NCBI GenBank assembly: GCA_002706605.1
Contig: PALT01000025.1
Location: 1 to 64,000 of the forward strand
DNA length: 64,000 nt
Direction of reading: 5' to 3'
Origin: Rhodovulum sp.
GTDB taxonomy: Bacteria; Pseudomonadota; Alphaproteobacteria; Rhodobacterales; Rhodobacteraceae
The notes beneath the pieces are model-generated. The model was not told the origin of the DNA and made no database searches. It saw only the letters and a list, made by a program, of their open reading frames with translations. The translations under genes and the position numbers were made by a program. Below, piece after piece: positions 1-7,451 of the stretch; within the stretch, counting starts at the first letter, position 1, and each line of letters starts with the position of its first letter.

Positions 1-182
1 GCGTCAATCGCATAAACCTGATCGGTTTCCTCACGCAGCAGGCGGTCGCGTTCGGCCATTTGGCCCGCGAACACCTCATCCACCACCAACCAGTCCGCCA
101 TATCCAGCGGCTGAATCCCCGGTAGCCTTGTCATCCGCGGATCCGACCACGGGGTATAGGGCAACGTCGACTGCAGTATCAT
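1..182 (-). CDS. DUF3445 (heme-dependent oxidative N-demethylase-like) protein, N-terminal part only
   Basis: Only the first 60 codons lie in the window; the gene runs off the left edge. The start is an ATG whose complement is at 180-182, with a GAGGGA ribosome site a few bases upstream. The translated stretch contains LPGIQPLDMADWL followed by VDEVFAGQMAERDRLL, which resembles the N-terminus of the DUF3445 family, some members of which are called heme-dependent oxidative N-demethylases. The family call is from memory of that N-terminal pattern, and the catalytic and heme-binding parts are outside the window. A second in-frame ATG at 134 is less likely because the family begins earlier. The gene is divergent from the hydrolase-OsmC gene. 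Confidence 0.6.
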   Translation of the reverse strand, partial: MILQSTLPYTPWSDPRMTRLPGIQPLDMADWLVVDEVFAGQMAERDRLLREETDQVYAID

Positions 183-356
183 TGGTCCCTCGACACACAG
201 AGAAGGTGCATTTTTGCGTTAAAACACGCCCATTTAGCCGCGAAATTCGTCACGTATGCTCACCTTGCTGTTATACCTCCCGACTTGACCTTGCAGGTTA
301 CGCAGGACAATCACAACCTGCATATCCTGACACCACTCAAAAAGACTCTCGCACCC

Positions 357-1574
357 ATGCCTACCGAAAAATTTTCCTTTGAAGGCCACGCTGGCGACAA
401 GCTTGCCGCGCGGCTGGATACGCCCGCTGGTGAGGTCACCGGCACCGTTCTGTTCGCCCACTGTTTCACCTGTGGCAAGGATATCCATGCCGCGCGCCGG
501 ATTGCGCAACGTCTGCAAATGGCGGGGCTGGCCGTGCTACGGTTCGACTTTACGGGCCTTGGCCATTCGGGCGGCGAATTTGCCAACACCAGCTTTAGCA
601 GCAACGTCGAGGACCTTGTCCTTGCCGCCAAGGCGCTTGAGGCGCGCGGGCTGGCACCGGATTTGTTGATCGGGCATTCGCTGGGCGGGGCGGCGGTTCT
701 AAAGGCGGCGGCAGAGATTCCGTCGGCCAAGGGTGTGGTGACCTTGGGCGCGCCGTATGATCCGGGACATGTGGTGCACAATATCACCCGCGCGGGACCC
801 GAGCCGCTGGACGATGGTGGGATGCGGGTGACCCTTGGCGGTCAGGACCTGTCGATTGGGGCGGGGTTCCTTGAGGATGTGAAAAACGCGTCACTGCAAG
901 AGGCGATTGCGGGTCTGGGGCGTGCGTTGCTGGTCATGCATGCGCCGCGCGATTCCGTGGTGGGCGTGGAAAACGCGACCCAGATTTTCGCCGCCGCCAA
1001 ACATCCCAAAAGCTTTGTCACCCTTGATGACGCCGATCACCTGATCAGCCGCAGCGAGGACGCCGAATACGCCGCCAGCGTGATTGCCGCATGGGCGACG
1101 CGCTATCTGGGCCTGCGCACCCCCACCCCGCCGCCGGGCGCGCCCGAAGGCGTGATCCGCGTGTCTGAGGCCGATCCGGCGGGGTTCCTGCAAGATATCC
1201 AGAACGGGCCGCATCATCACTTGCTGGCCGATGAACCGCTGGCCTATGGCGGCACGAACAAGGGTCTGTCGCCCTATGGTCTGGTCGCCGCCGGTCTGGG
1301 GGCCTGTACCTCGATGACCATCCGCATGTATGCGCGGCGCAAGGGCTGGCCCCTGAAACACGTGCGCGTCGATGTCACCCATGACAAGGTCCACGCACAG
1401 GACGCGGGCACGTCCGCGACCAAGATCGACCGGTTCGTGCGCAACATCTGTGTCGAGGGCAAGCTGAGCGCGGATCAACGCGAACGCCTGCTGGAGATCG
1501 CCGACCGCTGTCCCGTGCATCACACGTTGGAAAAACATTCGACGATTGAAACCCACCTGTCAGAATGTCGCTAA
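357..1574 (+). CDS. Bifunctional alpha/beta hydrolase / OsmC family protein
   Basis: This is a 405-residue fusion of two enzyme folds. Residues 1 to about 260 form an alpha/beta hydrolase with nucleophile motif GHSLGG (Ser108) and a late DADH motif that would carry the catalytic acid and His. Residues from about 290 form an OsmC/Ohr-like domain with the two expected cysteines, Cys317 in GLGACTSM and Cys385 in CPVHHT. OsmC proteins reduce organic hydroperoxides with these two thiols; the substrate of the hydrolase half is unknown. An upstream ATG at 285 exists, but the MPTEKFSFEG start at 357 matches the usual beginning of the hydrolase fold. Neither start has a strong ribosome site. The gene stands alone, upstream of purB. 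Confidence 0.85.
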   Translation: MPTEKFSFEGHAGDKLAARLDTPAGEVTGTVLFAHCFTCGKDIHAARRIAQRLQMAGLAVLRFDFTGLGHSGGEFANTSFSSNVEDLVLAAKALEARGLAPDLLIGHSLGGAAVLKAAAEIPSAKGVVTLGAPYDPGHVVHNITRAGPEPLDDGGMRVTLGGQDLSIGAGFLEDVKNASLQEAIAGLGRALLVMHAPRDSVVGVENATQIFAAAKHPKSFVTLDDADHLISRSEDAEYAASVIAAWATRYLGLRTPTPPPGAPEGVIRVSEADPAGFLQDIQNGPHHHLLADEPLAYGGTNKGLSPYGLVAAGLGACTSMTIRMYARRKGWPLKHVRVDVTHDKVHAQDAGTSATKIDRFVRNICVEGKLSADQRERLLEIADRCPVHHTLEKHSTIETHLSECR

Positions 1575-1608
1575 TGGGCCAAAGGGGCGGCGTATTGCGC
1601 CGCCTCCC

Positions 1609-1637
1609 TTGCCGGTTCGGCTTTGCGCGGGTATGAG
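1609..1637 (+). promoter_or_regulatory. Possible sigma70 promoter of purB
   Basis: TTGCCG at 1609-1614 and TATGAG at 1632-1637 are separated by 17 bases and lie 35 bases before the purB start codon. This is a pattern match only; no transcript data are available. Confidence 0.3.
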
Positions 1638-1672
1638 GGCGCGAAACCGTAACCGAAAACCAAGGTCCCGCG

Positions 1673-2980
1673 ATGATCCCTCGTTATTCCCGTCCTGAAA
1701 TGGTGGCTATCTGGTCGCCGGAAACCAAATTCCGCATCTGGTATGAAATCGAGGCGCACGCCTGTGACGCACAGGCCGATCTGGGCGTGATCCCGCGCGA
1801 GAACGCCGAGGCCGTGTGGAAGGCCAAGGACGTCGACTTCGACGTGGCCCGCATTGACGAGATCGAAGCCGTCACCAAACACGACGTCATCGCCTTCCTG
1901 ACCCATCTGGCCGAACATGTCGGCTCCGAAGAGGCCCGTTTCGTTCACCAAGGCATGACCTCGTCCGACGTTCTGGACACCTGCCTGAACGTTCAGCTGG
2001 TGCGCGCGGCGGACATCCTGCTGGCCGATATGGACAAGGTTCTGGCGGCCCTGAAAAAGCGCGCGGTTGAGCACAAAGACACCGTGCGCGTCGGGCGCAG
2101 CCACGGCATCCACGCCGAACCCACCACCATGGGTCTGACCTTTGCCCGTTTCTATGCCGAGATGGACCGCAACAAGACCCGTCTGCAACAGGCCCGCGAA
2201 GAGGTCGCCACCGGCGCGATTTCCGGCGCGGTCGGCACATTCGCCAACATTGACCCGCGCGTCGAAGAGCACGTCTGTGAAAAGCTGGGCCTGCGCCCCG
2301 AACCGATCAGCACCCAAGTCATCCCGCGTGACCGTCACGCCATGTTCTTCGCCGTGCTGGGCGTGATCGCAAGCTCGATCGAGAACATCGCCATCGAAAT
2401 CCGCCACATGCAGCGCACCGAGGTTTTGGAAGGAGCCGAGTTCTTCTCGATGGGCCAAAAGGGCAGCTCGGCCATGCCCCACAAAAAGAACCCCGTTCTG
2501 ACCGAGAACCTGACCGGTCTGGCACGTCTGGTGCGCATGGCCGTTGTGCCCGCGATGGAAAACGTCGCCCTCTGGCACGAACGTGACATCAGCCACAGCT
2601 CGGTTGAGCGCGGCATCGGTCCGGACGCGACTGTGACGCTGGACTTTGCACTGAACCGTCTGGCCGGTGTTGTCGACAAGATGCTGATCTTCCCCGATAA
2701 CATGCTGGACAACATGAACAAATTCCCGGGTCTGGTGATGTCCCAGCGCGTTCTGCTGGCCCTGACACAGGCCGGTGTCAGCCGCGAAGACGCCTATTCC
2801 ATGGTTCAGCGTAACGCGCTGAAGGTCTGGGAAGACCGCGTTGATTTCCGTGAACTGCTGCTCGCGGATGCGGATGTGGTGGCCGCCCTTGGCGAGGATG
2901 GCATCAACGCCAAATTCGACATGGACTACCACACCAAACACGTCGACACGATCTTCAAACGGGTGTTTGGCGAGTACTAA
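1673..2980 (+). CDS. purB: Adenylosuccinate lyase
   Basis: PurB catalyses two steps of purine synthesis: fumarate release from SAICAR and from adenylosuccinate. The 435-residue protein has the length of the family. The fumarase/aspartase superfamily signature is seen as SSAMPHKKNP at residues 265-274, on the flexible loop that carries the catalytic serine. TSSD near residue 96 and GRSHGIHAEP near 141-150 supply further active-site residues. The start ATG has an AAGG ribosome site about seven bases upstream. The gene is followed by a strong terminator at 3005-3039 and faces the histidine kinase at 3022-4336. An open minus-strand frame covers the whole gene but is an antisense artefact of codon bias. 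Confidence 0.98.
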   Translation: MIPRYSRPEMVAIWSPETKFRIWYEIEAHACDAQADLGVIPRENAEAVWKAKDVDFDVARIDEIEAVTKHDVIAFLTHLAEHVGSEEARFVHQGMTSSDVLDTCLNVQLVRAADILLADMDKVLAALKKRAVEHKDTVRVGRSHGIHAEPTTMGLTFARFYAEMDRNKTRLQQAREEVATGAISGAVGTFANIDPRVEEHVCEKLGLRPEPISTQVIPRDRHAMFFAVLGVIASSIENIAIEIRHMQRTEVLEGAEFFSMGQKGSSAMPHKKNPVLTENLTGLARLVRMAVVPAMENVALWHERDISHSSVERGIGPDATVTLDFALNRLAGVVDKMLIFPDNMLDNMNKFPGLVMSQRVLLALTQAGVSREDAYSMVQRNALKVWEDRVDFRELLLADADVVAALGEDGINAKFDMDYHTKHVDTIFKRVFGEY

Positions 2981-3004
2981 GCCACCCCGATCTGAACCGC
3001 GTTC

Positions 3005-3039
3005 AAACGCCCGTCTGATCCTCAGGCGGGCGTTTTTTT
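3005..3039 (+). terminator. Rho-independent terminator of purB
   Basis: A 14-pair stem with one G-U pair (3005-3018 with 3022-3035, loop TCC) runs into a seven-T run at 3033-3039. It lies 25 bases after the purB stop. On the minus strand the same run reads as seven A within the end of the histidine kinase frame. Confidence 0.85.
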
Positions 3040-4336
3040 CTTGGGGACGGTCGGTGGGCGGCGCGTGCTGCAACTGGACCCAGACATGGCCGCCCTCGGC
3101 GACCTCGACCGGCTCGATCCCGACACTGCCCTGCATATCTTCGACATAGCGTTTGACGATCGACAGACCGACGCCCAGCCCCGTCACCGCACTATTTTGG
3201 TGGTTCAGACGTTCGAACGGCTCAAACGCCATACGCGCCTGATCGGCCGAGAACCCTTGCCCCTGATCCACGATGGTCAGACGCACCATGTCGTCCTCAA
3301 CCGTGCTAAAGACCCGCACACTGCCACCACGGGGGCTATAGCGCACAGCATTGTCCAACAGATTGCGCAACGCCATTTCCAGACGCACCGGATCGGCCAC
3401 AACCAAGATATCGTCGGGCAGATCGGCCATCATCATCACGCCCTTCTGGGCCGCGCTGATCCGCATCCGGTCGATCAGACCCTGCACCATCACCCGCATA
3501 TTCACCGCGCTGCACGAGGTGCACAGGGCGCCATCGCTGATCTCGCTAAAGGCCAGCGCGCGGTCCACCATGTTCAACATATCATCGGCCGCCATATGGA
3601 CGCGCCGCGCCTGCCCCACACAGGTGTCAAACCCCGCCTTGCGCGCCTCCATCTCCAGCAACTCTGCCGCGCCGACCACTGTGGTCAGGGGCGTGCGCAT
3701 GTCGTGGCTGATGGCACTCAGGAACACCGATTTCGCCTGACTGGCGGTTTCGGCCCGCGCCACCGCCGCCTCAAGCGCCGCCGCATAGCCCGCCACGAGA
3801 CGCGAGAAAAAACCGACCTCGAACATCACCACCCCAAAGGCCGTGCAATGGGCCACATAGGACAGGATATGGGCCTGTTGTGAACTTAGTTCATGAACCG
3901 GCCCCATAGGCCCCGCAAAGGACAGTCCGATCCACAGGATGGGCGGGATTACCGACAGACTCAGGATCAGGGTCCGCCGCTTGCGCCACGAGAACACCAT
4001 GAACGGAAAGGCCGCGGCGGGAATCAGCATGATGCCGACGTCCGTGTTTGCAGGGAAAATATGGGCCCCAACGGCGATCCCAATAACCGCCCCGAAAAAC
4101 AGCATCAGCCGCGCCGAACAATAGTAATGGGCGCGATAAAGGACCAGCGATCCAAACGCCGATCCCATCACCGCCAAGGCCAACAGAACAAGGTTCATAA
4201 GACCCGCGAACAGCGCAACGCCCGCCCAGATCAGTGTGACCAGAACAACCGCCTGTGCCATAGCAAAGGTCACCCGTGCGCGGCGGCTGTGCCACGTGTT
4301 CGGATCGCCGGGATGTATGATCAGGCTCTGCTGCAT
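3022..4336 (-). CDS. Membrane sensor histidine kinase (end of gene uncertain)
   Basis: The N-terminal part (about residues 20-185) holds five or six hydrophobic segments and no recognised extracellular sensor. A HisKA domain follows with phospho-acceptor His211 in the H-box SAISHDMRTPL. The ATPase domain has an N-box (RNLLDNAVRYSP), a G1 box (VDQGQGF), an F-box (FEPFERL) and a G2 box (GLGVGLSIVKR), and ends near residue 425. No receiver domain or adjacent response regulator is present, so partner and signal are unknown. The frame has no stop after the kinase domain: as written it stays open antisense through all of purB to 1571 (921 codons). A one-base slip in the A7 run (complement of 3033-3039) gives a stop within a few codons, for example at 3022-3024. 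I therefore end the feature there and regard the purB-antisense tail as not protein. Confidence 0.7.
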
Positions 4337-4484
4337 GGCGGCAGAATATACTTTTTCATAGGGCTGTGCGTGTCATTAGATTGACACGCGACTTTCGCCT
4401 TAGGTGCATCACCTTTTGTTAAGGCTTTTGGGGCCAAATCGGTGCAACGCCCTGCCCAAAATACCCCTGTCAAAGATGTGACCG

Positions 4485-5516
4485 ATGCCTGCGACCGCCC
4501 CTGCCTCCCCGCCCGCCGCCACATTGTCCCGCCGCGCCAAGGCCGCGATCGTCGTGCGTATGATGTTGGACGCGGGCGTGCCCTTGCCCCTGGACCAATT
4601 GCCGGTCGCGGTGCAATCGGACCTGACCACGGAACTGGGCGGGTTGCGCTATGTGGACGGTGGCACCCTACGCGAGGTGGCGGGCGAATTCCTTGGCGCG
4701 ATGGAACGTGCGGGAATTTCCTTTCCCGGCGGGATCGACGGCGCGCTGTCGCTGCTGGACGGGCATATCAGTCAGGACACCGCCGAACGCCTGCGCCTTG
4801 GCGGGCGTCCCCGCCCCGATGACCCGTGGAGCCATATTTGCGACCTGCCCGTTGATCGTCTGGCCGCGCTCACCGATGGCGAGGCAGTTGAGGTCGCGGC
4901 GGTTGTTTTGTCGAAACTCCCCACGTCCCGCGCGGCCGAGGTTCTGGGCAAACTGCCCGGTGATCGGGCGCGCCGTATTGCCTGTGCGATTTCGGGCACC
5001 GCGTCCGTGCCGCCCGACACCGTGGCGCGGATCGGGCGCGCCCTGATGGATCAGATCGCGTCGACGCCGGACACCGCCTTTGCCGAGCCGCCCGCGAAAA
5101 GGATCGGCGCGATCCTGAACGCCGCGCCGTCGCGCACGCGCAACGATATGCTGGCCGCGCTGGATCAGGAAAACCCGACCCTCGCCCAAGACGTGCGCAA
5201 ATCCATTCTGACGTTTGAGGACCTGCCCACCCGTCTTGAGCCGCGCGACGTGCCCAGCATCCTGCGCGGTGTGGAACAGGATGTCATCCTGCGCGCCCTT
5301 GGGGTCAGCGACGGCGCCGCCGCCGTGGCCGCCGAATTCCTATTGGAAAACATGTCCCGCCGTCTGGCCGATCAGATCCGCGCCGACATTGAGGACCAAA
5401 CGCCCCCCACCCCCGAAGAGGCAGAGGCCGCACAGGGTCAGATCGTTGCCGCCTTGCGCGACATGATGGATCGCGGGGAAATCAACCTGATCGCAAAACC
5501 CGCCGCGGCGGCATAG
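4485..5516 (+). CDS. fliG: Flagellar motor switch protein FliG
   Basis: FliG is the rotor protein of the flagellar C-ring that contacts the stator and FliM. The 343-residue product is close to the usual 330-345. The middle domain shows the LPTSRAAEVLGKLPGDRA pattern at about 145-165. The C-terminal torque domain shows FEDLPTRLEPRDVPSILRG (about 245) and FLLENMSRRLADQIRADIE (about 285-303), matching the conserved order of charged residues. The N-terminal third is less conserved. The gene is separate from other flagellar genes here; the nearest motility genes in the window are the chemotaxis genes 55 kb away. The start follows a 148-base gap after the divergent kinase gene. Confidence 0.85.
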   Translation: MPATAPASPPAATLSRRAKAAIVVRMMLDAGVPLPLDQLPVAVQSDLTTELGGLRYVDGGTLREVAGEFLGAMERAGISFPGGIDGALSLLDGHISQDTAERLRLGGRPRPDDPWSHICDLPVDRLAALTDGEAVEVAAVVLSKLPTSRAAEVLGKLPGDRARRIACAISGTASVPPDTVARIGRALMDQIASTPDTAFAEPPAKRIGAILNAAPSRTRNDMLAALDQENPTLAQDVRKSILTFEDLPTRLEPRDVPSILRGVEQDVILRALGVSDGAAAVAAEFLLENMSRRLADQIRADIEDQTPPTPEEAEAAQGQIVAALRDMMDRGEINLIAKPAAAA

Positions 5517-5586
5517 GGATCACCGCTTGAGATCGGAACTCTGGACCTCTATGTAACGCGGATCGACAACTAACCGGCAGACCCCG

Positions 5587-6507
5587 ATGTCCAGAGAAAA
5601 CCGCGCGCAAACCGGCCCTGCCGCTTGGCTGAGCAATCTGGCCGTGCGCGCCATGCTGGGGATTGCGCTTGCCCTGCCCTATGGGGCGCGGGTGCGGCTG
5701 ATGGGGTGGCTGGCGGCGCGGGTAATTGCACCACTGGCGGGCTATACCAAACGGGTGCGCGCGAACCTTGATCTGGTCTGTCCCGACCTGCCCGAGGCGG
5801 AAAAACGCCGTCTGATCCGCGCGGTGCCGAACAACGTCGGGCGCACCTTGATCGAGATCTATTCGGGACAGGAATTCATCGACCGCGTCAAGGACGTACC
5901 CCTGACCGGACCGGGTGCCGAGGCGTTGGACGAGGCGCATCGCACCAAGCGCCCCGTGGTTCTGGTGACCGGCCATTTCGGCAATTACGACGTGCCCCGC
6001 GCCGCCCTGACAGGGCGCGGGTATCAGGTCGGCGCGCTCTATAACCCGATGAAGAACAGCTATTTCAACGCCCATTACGAGGCCGCGATTGGCACCATTG
6101 GCCGCCCCCTGTTCCCGCGTGGACGCAAGGGGTACGGGCAGATGCTGCGGTTCCTGAAGGACGGGCATATGTTGGGGTTTCTGGTCGATCAGTTTATGGC
6201 GCGCGGTGCCGATCTGACGTTTTTTGGCAAACCCGCCCTGACCGCCCTCTCGGCGGCGGAACTGGCGGTGAAATACGACGCCCTGCTGGTGCCGATCTAT
6301 GGCATCCGGCGCGAAGACGGGATCAATTTCGACATCGTCGTCGAACCGCCGATCCCGCACACTGACGCCGCGGAAATGACCCAAGCCCTGAACGACAGCC
6401 TTGAGGCGCTGACACGTCAGCACATGGACCAATGGTTCTGGATTCACCGCCGCTGGAAGCCGGAGAAATACGCGCGGATCATGAAAAACCGCGCCGACAA
6501 GGCCTGA
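5587..6507 (+). CDS. Lysophospholipid acyltransferase family protein (LpxL/HtrB-like lipid A acyltransferase)
   Basis: This 306-residue protein belongs to the family that adds secondary acyl chains to lipid A at the inner membrane. The HX4D catalytic motif is present as HFGNYD, with His130. Downstream, FPRGRKGYGQMLRFLKDG, LVDQ and LVPIYGIRR follow the LpxL order. A hydrophobic, membrane-associating N-terminus occurs at residues 15-55. The gene ends exactly where the convergent DUF1223 gene ends (6507/6508). Acyl chain length and acceptor position cannot be told from the sequence. Confidence 0.85.
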   Translation: MSRENRAQTGPAAWLSNLAVRAMLGIALALPYGARVRLMGWLAARVIAPLAGYTKRVRANLDLVCPDLPEAEKRRLIRAVPNNVGRTLIEIYSGQEFIDRVKDVPLTGPGAEALDEAHRTKRPVVLVTGHFGNYDVPRAALTGRGYQVGALYNPMKNSYFNAHYEAAIGTIGRPLFPRGRKGYGQMLRFLKDGHMLGFLVDQFMARGADLTFFGKPALTALSAAELAVKYDALLVPIYGIRREDGINFDIVVEPPIPHTDAAEMTQALNDSLEALTRQHMDQWFWIHRRWKPEKYARIMKNRADKA

Positions 6508-7221
6508 TCAGCGCACCCGCGCCGCGCCAATGATCGGGCCGCCGTCTTGCATTTGCAGGATGGCCACAACGGGGTCTTGACCGATCACATCAAAGGACAT
6601 CTCGAACGCCTCGGTCCCGTCCCATTCGGTCACGGGCGTCCAATCGGTCGCGATGTTGGAATAGGTCATGATCCGACCTGCGTTCTCACCGCGTTTCACC
6701 TCGACCGTGCGCTGGGGAATATAGCGCACCAGTTGCAGGATCGCGGGTTCGGCCAAGGGTGCGGCGGGGGCCGACACGGTGACCTGATCCCCATCGCGGG
6801 TCATGCTCAGGTCGACCGGCATGCCCTTATCCTGATGGGTCTTGATCATATCGGCCACTTCCATCGGCTGGCTGCCGACGACGGTATCCTCGCCCCCGAT
6901 GATCATCTGGGGGGTATAGACCATCCGCTTGCCCGCGGAATGGGCGTATTGTTTCTGGCGGGCGGTAAAGGCGGGATTGGCGAAAATGTCTTTCCAGCCG
7001 ATGTAATCCCAGTAATCCACATGCAGGGCCAATGCGATCACATCGTCATTGTCCGCCAGTTCGGTCAACAACGCATCCGCCGGAGGGCAGGATGAACAGC
7101 CTTGCGAGGTAAAAAGCTCAAGCACAACGGGCGAGGTCGCGACATCATCGGCCAAGGCCGCACCACCAACACACACACACCCCAAAGCCACAGCCGCAAA
7201 TACATGCCGCATGCAAGTCAC
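6508..7221 (-). CDS. DUF1223 family thioredoxin-like protein, exported
   Basis: This 237-residue protein begins with a signal peptide (hydrophobic stretch at residues 7-24, probable cleavage after ALA). Immediately after is the DUF1223 hallmark ELFTSQGCSSCPPADALL, with a CxxC pair at about residues 41-44. The rest has the family motifs HVDYWDYIGWKD and YTPQMIIGG. The fold is thioredoxin-like, so a periplasmic redox or metal role is likely, but no reaction is established. It is convergent with the acyltransferase gene. The 230 bases between its start and acnA hold the promoters of both genes. Confidence 0.85.
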   Translation of the reverse strand: MTCMRHVFAAVALGCVCVGGAALADDVATSPVVLELFTSQGCSSCPPADALLTELADNDDVIALALHVDYWDYIGWKDIFANPAFTARQKQYAHSAGKRMVYTPQMIIGGEDTVVGSQPMEVADMIKTHQDKGMPVDLSMTRDGDQVTVSAPAAPLAEPAILQLVRYIPQRTVEVKRGENAGRIMTYSNIATDWTPVTEWDGTEAFEMSFDVIGQDPVVAILQMQDGGPIIGAARVR

Positions 7222-7349
7222 CTTCCGTTGCTCTTTTCCCCAAAGATCACGTTAAGACAGATCAAAGGACCGCGCCAATCAACGATTTGTCAGAAAAGAT
7301 TTCAAGTCGTCCGACTATTTTTCCCAAAACCCTTTGAAACCAATCCACG

Positions 7350-7376
7350 CGGCATACGTTAGTATACAAAATGCCG
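7350..7376. promoter_or_regulatory. Inverted repeat upstream of acnA
   Basis: CGGCAT (7350-7355) and ATGCCG (7371-7376) form a perfect 6-base dyad with a 15-base spacer containing GTATAC. It lies 75 bases before the acnA start and could be an operator or a leader hairpin. Function is not known. Confidence 0.25.
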
Positions 7377-7451
7377 TCCCTTGATCGACTCTGAGCGATC
7401 AGGCATCAAAAGGACAGCCTAACCCTGCGATTTCTGAAAGGGAGCCATTCC

